Source: Flemingiibacterium sp045534235 (lineage in GTDB: Bacteria > Bacillota > Clostridia > Oscillospirales > CAG-272). From it: 64,000 nt of DNA. The stretch lies in contig JAZSJI010000089.1 in NCBI GenBank assembly GCA_045534235.1, positions 1 to 64,000 of the forward strand, written 5' to 3'. Position numbers and translations under genes: made by a program. Shown in pieces: positions 33,785-42,075 of the stretch. How positions within the stretch are numbered: position 1 is the stretch's first letter; each line of letters begins with the position of its first letter. The notes beneath the pieces are model-generated. The model had not been told where the DNA came from and ran no database searches. It saw only the letters and a list, made by a program, of their open reading frames with translations.

Positions 33785-35203
33785 TTATACTTTTACCTTC
33801 GCCCATTTTCCGCCTGAAAAACGGCGCTGCATAAATATAAGACGCATATATTGGTCGATTATCATGGCAATCCACGCGCCGACTACGCCAAACGTGAATA
33901 CGTAGCACATCAGATACGTAAACGACGGGCGGATAACCGCGATACAAACGAGGCTTACGATAGCGGCATATCTCGTATCTCCCGCGCCGCGTACACAGCC
34001 GCTGTAGATAACCTGTGATATCTGCGCAGGCGTTATGATAGCGAGCAGCCTGAGTAGTACAACACCCTTCTCCATTATAAACGCGGCGTGCTCTTCGCCC
34101 TCCGTCATAAAGAGGTTGATTAGCATAGGACCGCCAAATATAAACAGCGCCATAAGTACAACGGATATGCACACGCCTATTCTTTGTGCGCTCTTACCGT
34201 AGATTATCGAGTAATCGGGACGCTTCTTTCCGAGATTTTGTCCGACGAGAGCGGACGCGGCAACACCGAGTCCGTCACCGAAGCAGAAGGAGAGATTAAC
34301 GATGCTCATACATATCGTATGCGTTGCAAAATCGGGCGTGCTGAGCTCGGCGACCATTTTGGATACCATAAAGAAGCCAAAGCGGACAAACACCTGCTCT
34401 ATTGCGGCAGAGCTCGAAATTTTTGCAATCAGACCGAGCGTTTTCAGCTTGAAACGGAACAGCATTGAGGGCTTCAAATAGAGGAAACGTCCTTTTTTTG
34501 AAACCGAATATATTGACATCGCGCAGGAAACGATATTTCCAAGCATAGTCGCGATCGCCGCGCCCGTAACACCAAGCTTCGGGAAGAAAAACAGACCGTT
34601 TATAAGCAGTGCGTTGAATATGCAGTTGACGATGTTAGCGGTCATATTCGTAGTCATCGAAATTCGAGTGTTACCCGAACCACGCTGTGCTGCGTTTATC
34701 GAAAGACCGATATTTGTAAACAGCATTCCCACCATAACTATGCGGAAATACGATACCGCCATATCGATCGTGTCCTCTTTCGCTCCGCTGAAAATAAGCA
34801 GCGGTTCTGCGAAGATTATCGCTATACCGACAAGTATCACGCCGAGAATCATAGACAGCGATACCGCTTGTGCGAGTACGCGGTTGGCGTCCTCCTTATC
34901 ATTTTCGCCCTTGCGCCTGGATACTATGGCGGTTACGCCAACGCTAAGCGCAAAAAACACCGCGTAAAATATAAATCGCGGCTGATTTGTAAGTCCGACA
35001 GCGGCAACCGCCGTTGAGCCTTGCGAACTTACCATAACGGAATCTATAAAATTGACAAGTCCAAGAAGGAATGACTCCATAACGGCCGGCCACGCAACCT
35101 TTACGAAGGTTTTATAAAACTCCCCCGTAGAATATTTATCCTGCATCTTCTGTCGCGGCTTCAGCATATAATCCGGCGCGTACAGTCGCCTCAAAAGCTC
35201 CAT
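33785..35203 (-). CDS. MATE-family efflux transporter
   Basis: A 472-residue membrane protein with 12 hydrophobic segments and two homologous halves, typical of MATE multidrug/Na+ antiporters (PAVMESFLLGLVNFIDSVMV at ~38-57; QRGSGNTR and CVRGAGDTR in the two halves). GAGAGG sets the ATG at 35203; the longer frame has no site. Divergent from a DtxR/MntR-like regulator 178 bp away, which may control it. Substrate not predictable. Confidence 0.9.
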   Translation of the reverse strand: MELLRRLYAPDYMLKPRQKMQDKYSTGEFYKTFVKVAWPAVMESFLLGLVNFIDSVMVSSQGSTAVAAVGLTNQPRFIFYAVFFALSVGVTAIVSRRKGENDKEDANRVLAQAVSLSMILGVILVGIAIIFAEPLLIFSGAKEDTIDMAVSYFRIVMVGMLFTNIGLSINAAQRGSGNTRISMTTNMTANIVNCIFNALLINGLFFFPKLGVTGAAIATMLGNIVSCAMSIYSVSKKGRFLYLKPSMLFRFKLKTLGLIAKISSSAAIEQVFVRFGFFMVSKMVAELSTPDFATHTICMSIVNLSFCFGDGLGVAASALVGQNLGKKRPDYSIIYGKSAQRIGVCISVVLMALFIFGGPMLINLFMTEGEEHAAFIMEKGVVLLRLLAIITPAQISQVIYSGCVRGAGDTRYAAIVSLVCIAVIRPSFTYLMCYVFTFGVVGAWIAMIIDQYMRLIFMQRRFSGGKWAKVKV

Positions 35204-35318
35204 TTTCCTCTCTCCAATCCGTGAAGCATCTTCTCTGATTATTTTAGCACTTTTTGCAGCGTTTTTCAAGTATATTGCGAAATATAAATGTATCGCCAAG
35301 CAAAAAGGAGCAAAGGGG

Positions 35319-35347
35319 TTGAAATATTCACAATTATGTGGTATGAT
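35319..35347 (+). promoter_or_regulatory. promoter of the DtxR-family gene
   Basis: TTGAAA (35319-35324), 17 bp, TATGAT (35342-35347). Confidence 0.6.
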
Positions 35348-35381
35348 ATTAGTAATAAAGCTTTTGTAAGGCGGTGTTATT

Positions 35382-35759
35382 TTGCGACTTCAGGAATCGG
35401 GTGAAATGTATCTCGAAACCATATACATATTATCCAAAGACAACGCTAACGTCCGTTCTATCGACGTGGGAGAATATATGGGCTATTCGAAGCCGAGTGT
35501 CAGCCGCGCGATGGGACTTTTAAAAAGCGGCGGTTATATCACTATGGCGGCAGACGGCACGCTGAAGCTCACCGAGCTCGGCGAGGAAATAGCCGAAAAG
35601 ATATACGCACGCCACACGATACTCACAACTATGCTCGTGTCCCTCGGTGTCGACGAGCAAACAGCATCCGATGACGCTTGCAGACTCGAACACGCGATAA
35701 GCGATAAGTCGTTCGACGCAATAAAAAAGCACCTCGAAAGAGAGGGCAAACTAAAATAA
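35382..35759 (+). CDS. DtxR/MntR-family metal-responsive regulator
   Basis: A 125-residue repressor-like protein: winged helix (residues ~1-60, GEYMGYSKPSVSRAMGLLKS) and a dimerisation/metal domain (MYLETIY and ARHTILTTMLVSLGVDEQTA, DACRLEHAIS). The Glu/Cys/His residues in ACRLEH match the Mn/Fe site region of MntR-type proteins. It lacks the C-terminal SH3-like domain, as MntR does. TTG start at 35382; AAGG lies ~10 nt upstream. Confidence 0.85.
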   Translation: MRLQESGEMYLETIYILSKDNANVRSIDVGEYMGYSKPSVSRAMGLLKSGGYITMAADGTLKLTELGEEIAEKIYARHTILTTMLVSLGVDEQTASDDACRLEHAISDKSFDAIKKHLEREGKLK

Positions 35760-35760
35760 T

Positions 35761-35786
35761 AAAAACCACCCACACGGGTGGTTTTT
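35761..35786. terminator. bidirectional terminator
   Basis: AAAAACCACCC/GGGTGGTTTTT with ACAC loop, between the convergent regulator and thioredoxin genes. Confidence 0.85.
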
Positions 35787-35794
35787 ATGTTATC

Positions 35795-36109
35795 TTACTC
35801 TCCGATAAGAGCCGCGATCTGCTCTTTTCTTATAAAGCCCATCGACTTGTTCACCATTTCACCGTTCTTGAAAACCATCAGAGTGGGTATACTCATAATG
35901 CCAAACTGACGTGCAAGATCTTCTTCCTCGTCAACGTTTACCTTGCCGACCTTAATCTTGCCCTCGTTTTCCTCTGCGAACTTTTCAAGCTCGGGTGCGA
36001 GCATACGGCACGGACCGCACCACGCCGCCCAGAAATCAACGAGCACAGGTATATCGGACTTTAATACTTCCTCTTCAAAATTTGCTTTAGTTATAACTAT
36101 TTCTGCCAT
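35795..36109 (-). CDS. trxA: thioredoxin
   Basis: A 104-residue dithiol oxidoreductase with WAAWCGPCRML (CGPC redox site), cis-proline in SIPTLMVF and the FKNG loop; full length. AAAGGAG lies before the ATG. It follows the SulP transporter gene by 58 bp on the same strand, so the two are probably co-transcribed. Confidence 0.95.
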   Translation of the reverse strand: MAEIVITKANFEEEVLKSDIPVLVDFWAAWCGPCRMLAPELEKFAEENEGKIKVGKVNVDEEEDLARQFGIMSIPTLMVFKNGEMVNKSMGFIRKEQIAALIGE

Positions 36110-36167
36110 TTTTAATCTCCTTTTTTACTTACCAATTCATTAGATAGTATCGTTACCTAACGGGATA

Positions 36168-37424
36168 TTATTCGCTCTTCTTGGGCTTACGCTTAAACAG
36201 CTTGAGTACGAGCGAAACAAGTATGCCGATAACAATAGCCACCGTCAGATCGAATACGACAGTCGCCACCATAGTGACAAGAAATTGCAGCATCTCCCCG
36301 AAAAGCTTATTCTTAAATATGTGCTTTATCTCGTGCCACTCATTCATACGCCACGCAGTTACCATAAGCACACCTGCGAGTACCGGCATCGGTACAAGCG
36401 CCATAACGTCACCGAGAAGGAACATAGCCGCAAGCAGCCACAGCGCGTGGAATATACCCGTAAGACGCGTCTGTGCGCCGGACTTTATTGCAACGCTCGT
36501 ACGCGCGATCGCCGCAGTGGCAGGCACGCCGCCGAAGAATGGCATAAGTACGTTACCGATTCCCTGACCGATAAGCTCAATATTAGCATCAAACGGCTCG
36601 TCCTTCATTCTCGATGCAGACGCACCGCAAAGAAGGCTCTCTATCATACCGAGTGCCGCAACAGTGATCGCGGGAGAAATAAGCTTTCCGAGCATACCAA
36701 AGCTAAAGTCGGCAAACGAAATGCGGTCCGAGAGAAAGAGTGTTTTAGGTATTTCTCCGACCGTTGCAACTCCGTCAAAGCGGAAGATAACGTATATCAC
36801 AGTCGCAATGATAATACCGATAAGCGAGGACGGAACCTTTGCATTCCACTTTTTCGGCCAGATTATCATAATAGCCACAACGATAAGTCCGAGTAGAACA
36901 CTCCAAAGATGCGGCTTGAAGCCAAGCTCTCCATAGGAGATAAGCTTTGCTATAGCACTCTCACCTTCAGAAACCGTACCGAAAAAGTTATCTACCTGAC
37001 CGAGCGCAATTATTACCGCGATACCCGAGGTAAAGCCTGTGATAACGGGACGCGGTATAAGATTTACAAGTCCGCCGAGCTTAAAAATACCGCATATAAG
37101 CAAAATTGCACCTGCGATAAGACAAACCCAGAACACGCCGTTAAGGCCTACTGTTCCCGCGATACCGATAAGCACCGCACTCATTGCTCCGGTAGGGCCG
37201 GAGATCTGGAAGGACGCTCCGGAAAGCGCGCTTATCACGATGCCCGCGATAATTGCAGTAACAAGTCCTGCCGCCGCCGAAGCGCCGCTCGCAACACCGA
37301 ATGCGAGTGCAAGCGGGAGTGCAACCGCCGCAACCGTAAGACCGGCGAGCAGGTCCTTTATAAGCTTCGAAGCGTTATATCCCGAGAACTCGGAGCGAAG
37401 CATTTTCGCAAAACTTTTTATCAT
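36168..37424 (-). CDS. SulP-family anion transporter without STAS domain
   Basis: A 418-residue membrane protein with 10 or more hydrophobic segments and SulP signatures (AVALPLALAFGVASGASAAAG near 35; SGPTGAMSAVLIG; GFTSGIAVIIALGQ). Family members move sulfate, bicarbonate or other anions. The usual ~130-residue cytoplasmic STAS domain is absent: the protein ends with a basic tail after the last membrane segment. GGGAG precedes the ATG. Substrate unknown. Confidence 0.88.
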   Translation of the reverse strand: MIKSFAKMLRSEFSGYNASKLIKDLLAGLTVAAVALPLALAFGVASGASAAAGLVTAIIAGIVISALSGASFQISGPTGAMSAVLIGIAGTVGLNGVFWVCLIAGAILLICGIFKLGGLVNLIPRPVITGFTSGIAVIIALGQVDNFFGTVSEGESAIAKLISYGELGFKPHLWSVLLGLIVVAIMIIWPKKWNAKVPSSLIGIIIATVIYVIFRFDGVATVGEIPKTLFLSDRISFADFSFGMLGKLISPAITVAALGMIESLLCGASASRMKDEPFDANIELIGQGIGNVLMPFFGGVPATAAIARTSVAIKSGAQTRLTGIFHALWLLAAMFLLGDVMALVPMPVLAGVLMVTAWRMNEWHEIKHIFKNKLFGEMLQFLVTMVATVVFDLTVAIVIGILVSLVLKLFKRKPKKSE

Positions 37425-37449
37425 ATGTCAATCTCCCGTAATACGTCGC

Positions 37450-37476
37450 AATGCGCCGACATAAAGTCGGCGCATT
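37450..37476. other. hairpin between ilvE and the SulP gene
   Basis: AATGCGCCGAC/GTCGGCGCATT with ATAAA loop. T-rich only on the plus strand, where no gene would need it; on the minus strand it lies between the ilvE stop and the SulP start and could process or attenuate. Confidence 0.5.
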
Positions 37477-37484
37477 TTGTTATG

Positions 37485-38555
37485 TTAGTTTACCTTTACG
37501 GTCCAGCCGAGAGTGTCGGGCTGCTTCCCCCACTGAATGCCGGTGAGGTTATCGTAAAGCTTCTGTGCGATAGGACCGATCTCATTATTGTTGACGATCA
37601 TCTTGTCGCCGCCGTTGTTGAGCTCGCCGATCGGGCTGATTACAGCCGCGGTACCGGTACCGAATGCCTCGTTAAGCTTGCCGGCCTTGTAAGCATCAAC
37701 GACCTCGTCGATAGAAAGACGGCGCTCGCTTACCTTGTAGCCCCAGCTCTTTAAGAGCTCAATGCAGGACATACGGGTAACGCCGGGGAGAATAGAGCCG
37801 GCCTCGGTAGTGGGAGTTACTACCTCGCCGTCGATAACAAAGAATACGTTCATCGCGCCGACCTCATCGATATACTTGTGCTCGATACCGTCAAGCCAAA
37901 GCACCTGTGCGTAGCCGAGCTGCTCTGCCTTCTTCTGACCGATAAGCGAAGCCGCGTAGTTACCGCCGCACTTGGTAAAGCCCGTACCGCCCTTAACGGC
38001 GCGAACGTACTCGTTTTCAACGAAAATCTTAACGGGGTTGATGCCTGCCGCATAGTAAGAGCCTACGGGCGAGAGGATGATTGCGAAGAGATAGGTCTTC
38101 GAAACGTGTACGCCGAGGTGCACGTCTGTTGCGATAATAAAGGGACGAATGTAAAGCGAGGTGCCGTCCTTCACGGGTACCCAATCCTTGTCCACGTTGA
38201 TAAGCGTCTTAAGAGCCTCGATGCAGTCGTCAACGTCCACATGAGGAATGCACATACGGTCGTTGGTGCGGTTCATACGCTCAAAGTTCTTATCGGGACG
38301 GAAAAGCTGAATCTCACCGTTCGGAGTGCGGTAAGCCTTGAGGCCCTCGAAGATCTCCTGTGCGTAGTGGAATACCATCGTAGCAGGATCAAGCTCGAAG
38401 GGGGCATAGGGTACTATGCGAGCATCGTGCCAGCCCTTACCCTCGGTATAATTCATCAAAAACATATGGTCGGAATAGAAGTTTCCGAAGCCAAGCTTGT
38501 CCCAATCAGGCTTTGCCTTGGGAGCAGTCGTTCTTTCAATTCTGATATCTATCAT
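37485..38555 (-). CDS. ilvE: branched-chain amino acid aminotransferase
   Basis: A 356-residue PLP enzyme (fold type IV) that moves the amino group between glutamate and Leu, Ile or Val. PLP lysine is in VKGGTGFTKCGGNYA (Lys expected in the TKCGGNYA segment), with YIDEVGAMNVFF and the C-terminal GTGTAAVI phosphate loop. The start at 38555 has GGAGG with an 8-nt spacer. Confidence 0.93.
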   Translation of the reverse strand: MIDIRIERTTAPKAKPDWDKLGFGNFYSDHMFLMNYTEGKGWHDARIVPYAPFELDPATMVFHYAQEIFEGLKAYRTPNGEIQLFRPDKNFERMNRTNDRMCIPHVDVDDCIEALKTLINVDKDWVPVKDGTSLYIRPFIIATDVHLGVHVSKTYLFAIILSPVGSYYAAGINPVKIFVENEYVRAVKGGTGFTKCGGNYAASLIGQKKAEQLGYAQVLWLDGIEHKYIDEVGAMNVFFVIDGEVVTPTTEAGSILPGVTRMSCIELLKSWGYKVSERRLSIDEVVDAYKAGKLNEAFGTGTAAVISPIGELNNGGDKMIVNNNEIGPIAQKLYDNLTGIQWGKQPDTLGWTVKVN

Positions 38556-38741
38556 TGTTATTTCCTCCAAAATATATTATATTAAAAATATTATACACCC
38601 GTTGTGTCAGTTTTGCAATATACTAAAGTAAATAAATTTCGAAAAATTTTTCCCTACTTTCGTACAAAATCGCATAAAGTTGCGTCTGCGGGCAAAAATA
38701 GGGGCGTAGAACGCTTGACGTTAATTATTTGGGAGGAAAAA

Positions 38742-40034
38742 ATGAATAACTATAACCGTAAAAAATTTTTCACGCGCGTCTTATGTGCAGCGCTCGGTCT
38801 GCTTGCGCTCATAGGCATCACGCTGCCCGTCAACGCGGTGAGCACTCTCTCGCCTGCACTTGACATTATAGCCACAGAATTCACTATGGCAAAAAGCGGA
38901 CTCATCGGCACGTCGATTTCCTTCGAGCGTGAGGACTTCGCGATGGCACTCGGTGTTGATAAGGTAGGAAAAATAACTATCGCTTCCCTGCCCGATCCGA
39001 CGCTCGGACGCCTTCAGCTCGGATCGCGTGCACTTGTGGTCGGTCAAAGTGTTTCCGAACGAAACCTGGATATTCTCAAATTCGTACCGTACGGAAGCGG
39101 CGAAGTCACGGCATCGTTTAAGTTTACGCGCGGCTCGGACGTATACGGCACGGCGTACGAATGTGCGCTCTATACACTCGCGAACGTCAACACCGCGCCT
39201 ACCGTTGAAGCGAGTGTCGGCAACGCAAAGAACGAGCGCACCGCATACACGGGCGTTGCATATCTTGGCGCTATCAGCGCCACAGACCGCGAGGGAGATG
39301 CGCTCACCTTTGAGGTAATAAAAAAGCCCTCGAACGGCACTGTAAAGCTTACCGACAAAGCTCGCGGTTATTTTGAGTACACGTCCGCTGACGGCTTTGT
39401 CGGCAAGGACAGCTTCACCGTACGCGTGACCGACAAATACGGAAATCGCTCAAGTGATGCTAAAATAACCGTTCGCGTTGAAAAGGCGAGCGAGAGCGAA
39501 GTATATGCAGATATGGGCGGACATTGGGCGAACACCGCCGTTATCACCTGCGTGAAGGCAGGCGTTATAGACGCGGCGAACACGGGCGACAAGTTCTACC
39601 CCGACGCGTATATCAGCCGCGCGGAGTTTCTCGCACTCGCTATGAGTGCGGCAGGATACACGGGATTTAACATTTCCAATACGGGCTTTGCTGACGACGC
39701 GGATATTCCCGAAGAACGCAAGGGCTGTATTGCCGCGGCGGAAGCGTTTGGGTTTATCGACGGAATAGAAACCGAAGCCGGCGTGCGCTTCTATCCGAAC
39801 AATCAGATAACGCGTTGTGAAGCGGCGGTGATACTCTCACGTATTACCGGCATTACAGGCGGCGCAGTATCGGTATTAGCAGACGAGTCGATTCCCGCGT
39901 GGGCAGAGGGCGCTATGGTCGGACTCTACAACGCAGGCATACTGCGTGGAAACGGCAACGGTACCCTTGATGCGTACGCACCTATCACGCGAGGTGCGGC
40001 GGCACAGCTTGTTTCTGGCATACTTGACAAATAA
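38742..40034 (+). CDS. secreted SLH-domain protein with cadherin-like domain
   Basis: A 430-residue surface protein: signal peptide (~1-30), a beta-rich region (~40-135), a cadherin/Big-like module (~165-250; ATDREGDALTFEVIKKPSNG ... DSFTVRVTDKYG), then three SLH repeats (~255-430; GGHWANTAVI, ADDADIPEE, PAWAEGAMVGLYNAG). GGAGG at 38731-38735 sets the ATG. Likely a wall-bound structural or adhesion protein; no enzyme motif seen. Confidence 0.82.
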   Translation: MNNYNRKKFFTRVLCAALGLLALIGITLPVNAVSTLSPALDIIATEFTMAKSGLIGTSISFEREDFAMALGVDKVGKITIASLPDPTLGRLQLGSRALVVGQSVSERNLDILKFVPYGSGEVTASFKFTRGSDVYGTAYECALYTLANVNTAPTVEASVGNAKNERTAYTGVAYLGAISATDREGDALTFEVIKKPSNGTVKLTDKARGYFEYTSADGFVGKDSFTVRVTDKYGNRSSDAKITVRVEKASESEVYADMGGHWANTAVITCVKAGVIDAANTGDKFYPDAYISRAEFLALAMSAAGYTGFNISNTGFADDADIPEERKGCIAAAEAFGFIDGIETEAGVRFYPNNQITRCEAAVILSRITGITGGAVSVLADESIPAWAEGAMVGLYNAGILRGNGNGTLDAYAPITRGAAAQLVSGILDK

Positions 40035-40039
40035 AAATT

Positions 40040-40069
40040 GAGGTGCACCCTCGGGTGCACCTCTTGCGT
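40040..40069. terminator. terminator after the SLH/Big protein
   Basis: GAGGTGCACC/GGTGCACCTC with CTCG loop, then TTGCGTTTT. Confidence 0.75.
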
Positions 40070-40070
40070 T

Positions 40071-41174
40071 TTATTTGATTTTTATCGGGAGCTCGACTGT
40101 AAGTGTTATTTCCTCGCCGTCAACGGTCATAGTAACCGTAGCTACTGCGGTATATTTGCCGCTTGGCAAGCCGTTCATCTCTGACAGTTCGGCTGCGAAT
40201 GTGTCGGTGTACTTCACGGATTTACCCGCCTCAAGAACAGCGCTTTCGGAATATGTCGACAAATTGGGTATATTAACAGCACCGTCTGCGGCAATTAACT
40301 CTATATCGCAGACATAATCGACTGTCACGTCGGTTTTGTTTTCGTTTTTGAGCGTAGCCGTAAGGGAGAGCGGCGAAGCGGGGTCAACGTTTGAAATTTT
40401 ATACGCGCCGCGCTCGGATTTTAGTGTGAGCTTATATCCGTTTTGTGTAGACGACATTGAGGTTGGCTGTGTCGGGATAAACAGCGAATAGTATCCGACT
40501 ACAAGCATTGCCGCTATGATGAAGAACACCACGAGCATAACAATATGCTTTTTGGAAAGAATCGGCTTTACATCCGTCTTCGGCATAAATCCAAGCTTCA
40601 CAACAACCGGTATCATCGCACCCATAAACAGCGTGAGCAGAAATGCCTCTGCAGGAAACAGCGCGAGATTTTTCATCACGCGCGGTATCGTCATAAACGC
40701 ATAGCTCTTACCGTAGAAGACGTCGTAGTACCACATCATAAGAGTAGGATTAATGATAAGGTTAGTTATGGAAACGACCGAGAAGCGCGAGAGTATAACG
40801 CGTGTCGCGGTCATATTGGAACGCCACAGAAAGAGCGCAAACAAAAGCGAGCCGGATATTTCCTCAAGTATAAACGGGAAGAAATACGGTCCTTGGGGAA
40901 AAATAAGACAGCCAAGCGTATCGCTTATCGCCGCCGCTACAACAGCGACCACCGGTCCGAATATCGACGCGCCGAGAGCGTTGACGAAAAATCCGACCGT
41001 AATATTAAGGCTCGGACCAACGGGTATCTGGACGGATTTCAGAGCAACTCGTACCGCGATAAGAATTGCCGCGATACAAATTATGCGGATGTCGAAAAGT
41101 TGCATTGCCGCATCGCGCCAATATGCGCGCGAGAACGGATGCTTGTAGATAGCTGCACTTCGTAAATCTTTCAT
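40071..41174 (-). CDS. folT: FolT-like ECF S-component with extracytoplasmic domain
   Basis: A 367-residue protein. Residues ~24-200 are the six-helix S-component of a folate-type ECF transporter (DIRIICIAAILIAVR, VGPSLNITVGFFVNALG, GPYFFPFILEE), consistent with the THF riboswitch in its leader. Unlike usual FolT (~170-190 residues), it continues with a seventh membrane segment (~210-230) and a beta-rich exported domain (~240-367; SLTATLKNENKTDVTVDY, SGKYTAVATVTMTV), resembling BsuPI/Ig-like folds. The start at 41174 follows AAGGAGG with a 14-nt spacer. It needs a shared EcfA/EcfT energising module located elsewhere. Confidence 0.82.
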   Translation of the reverse strand: MKDLRSAAIYKHPFSRAYWRDAAMQLFDIRIICIAAILIAVRVALKSVQIPVGPSLNITVGFFVNALGASIFGPVVAVVAAAISDTLGCLIFPQGPYFFPFILEEISGSLLFALFLWRSNMTATRVILSRFSVVSITNLIINPTLMMWYYDVFYGKSYAFMTIPRVMKNLALFPAEAFLLTLFMGAMIPVVVKLGFMPKTDVKPILSKKHIVMLVVFFIIAAMLVVGYYSLFIPTQPTSMSSTQNGYKLTLKSERGAYKISNVDPASPLSLTATLKNENKTDVTVDYVCDIELIAADGAVNIPNLSTYSESAVLEAGKSVKYTDTFAAELSEMNGLPSGKYTAVATVTMTVDGEEITLTVELPIKIK

Positions 41175-41243
41175 AAAAACAAAAAATACCTCCTTATAAT
41201 GACATTCCGTATTGCCACATATAGGAGATATCTCCGTTATGCA

Positions 41244-41344
41244 ACAGCGGGATGCGACCTTAGCACCGCAGATGAAAACATCTTTCGTTCCCAAGACAAC
41301 TCCCCGTTCATGGGACACTTTACGCGCTATGATCTACTCTGTGT
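41244..41344 (-). promoter_or_regulatory. tetrahydrofolate (THF) riboswitch
   Basis: On the minus strand: AGAGTAGA, CGCGTAAAGTGT, GAACGAAAGA, TGCGGTG and CGCATCCCGCT in the order and spacing of the THF aptamer, closed by an outer stem (ACAG/CTGT). Downstream, ATATCTCCT (41229-41221) is complementary to the Shine-Dalgarno AGGAGGTAT (41196-41187 region), suggesting control of ribosome access. It should repress FolT when THF is plentiful. Confidence 0.88.
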
Positions 41345-41370
41345 TTACCGTACCGTGTAGGTACAGTATT

Positions 41371-41399
41371 ATAATACCACATAATAACACAAAAATCAA
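41371..41399 (-). promoter_or_regulatory. promoter of folT
   Basis: TTGATT (41399-41394), 17 bp, TATTAT (41376-41371); an overlapping TATAAT shifts the spacer to 20. Confidence 0.5.
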
Positions 41400-41514
41400 G
41401 TAAAAAATCAGCAATATTATTTGGCAACAGAAAAATATTTCTGTACAGTTTTACACTATTTATTCTTCTCCAAAATCTCTCTAAAAAAAGCAAAATATTT
41501 TTTCAAAAAACCTA

Positions 41515-41543
41515 TTGACAAACCTCTTTGCTTATGATATAAT
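41515..41543 (+). promoter_or_regulatory. promoter of the tRNA-Met/tRNA-Glu transcript
   Basis: TTGACA (41515-41520), 17 bp, TATAAT (41538-41543), with an A/T tract (TTTTTTCAAAAAACC) just upstream. Confidence 0.75.
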
Positions 41544-41583
41544 ATTTAGGCATCGTGGTTGTAAACGACCGCGAGTGTTATAT

Positions 41584-41660
41584 GGCGGAGTAGCTCAGCT
41601 GGCTAGAGCAACCGGTTCATACCCGGTAGGTCATGGGTTCAAGTCCAATCTCCGCTACCA
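41584..41660 (+). tRNA. tRNA-Met (CAT), elongator type
   Basis: Acceptor GGCGGAG/CTCCGCT, D-arm, anticodon loop TTCATAC, T-loop TTCAAGT, encoded CCA. A G1-U72 pair and a G-A mismatch inside the T-stem are unusual. The anticodon stem lacks the three G-C pairs of initiators. Confidence 0.88.
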
Positions 41661-41687
41661 TTTTTCTCGGCCAATAGGTCGGGATAC

Positions 41688-41762
41688 GGCCCGTTGGTCA
41701 AGCGGTTAAGACACTGCCCCTTCACGGCTGGAACATGGGTTCGATTCCCGTACGGGTCACCA
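41688..41762 (+). tRNA. tRNA-Glu (TTC)
   Basis: Acceptor GGCCCGT/ACGGGTC, D-arm TTGGTCAAGCGGTTAAGAC, anticodon TTC, T-arm ATGGGTTCGATTCCCGT, CCA encoded. One T-T mismatch lies in the anticodon stem (CTGCC/GGCTG). Confidence 0.92.
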
Positions 41763-41770
41763 AAAACGAA

Positions 41771-41798
41771 AACATCATCCGATAGGATGATGTTTTTT
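41771..41798 (+). terminator. terminator after tRNA-Glu
   Basis: AACATCATCC/GGATGATGTT with GATA loop, then TTTTGTTTTT. Confidence 0.85.
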
Positions 41799-41910
41799 GT
41801 TTTTGATTATCTGTTTCGTCGAAGCAAACCCTTCGAATTGCCGCTAAACAAACGATCTGCCGCCCGAGGATGCAATTCGTGCCGCTAGCGTCAGCTCGCG
41901 GCAGGCGATC

Positions 41911-41929
41911 ATTCCCGTACGGGTTACCA
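41911..41929 (+). repeat. duplicate of the tRNA-Glu 3' end
   Basis: ATTCCCGTACGGGTTACCA repeats the last 19 bases of tRNA-Glu (41744-41762) with a single mismatch. Like the intact tRNA, it is followed by a terminator hairpin and by a short CGTCGAAGC-containing stretch, so the segment is a diverged tandem copy of the tRNA end plus terminator. Confidence 0.7.
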
Positions 41930-41930
41930 C

Positions 41931-41966
41931 AAACAAATCACCATCCATTAGGATGGTGATTTGTTT
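41931..41966 (+). terminator. second terminator after the tRNA-Glu end copy
   Basis: A perfect 16-bp stem (41931-41946 with 41951-41966) closed by ATTA; no T-run beyond TTTGTTT inside the stem. Same layout as the terminator at 41771. Confidence 0.7.
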
Positions 41967-42017
41967 GTGCAGATGCGTGCGTCGAAGCGAGCCCGGCACC
42001 GATGTTCTCCCGCCCAC

Positions 42018-42046
42018 TTGCAATCCCCTTCACAATATGCTATAAT
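42018..42046 (+). promoter_or_regulatory. promoter of sbcDC
   Basis: TTGCAA (42018-42023), 17 bp, TATAAT (42041-42046). Confidence 0.6.
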
Positions 42047-42075
42047 AATTACATACACCAACACGGAGGTGGCAC

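Noticed and set aside
37450..37476. Plus-strand terminator
   Set aside because: The T-run is on the plus side but no plus-strand gene ends here; recorded as a hairpin of uncertain role.
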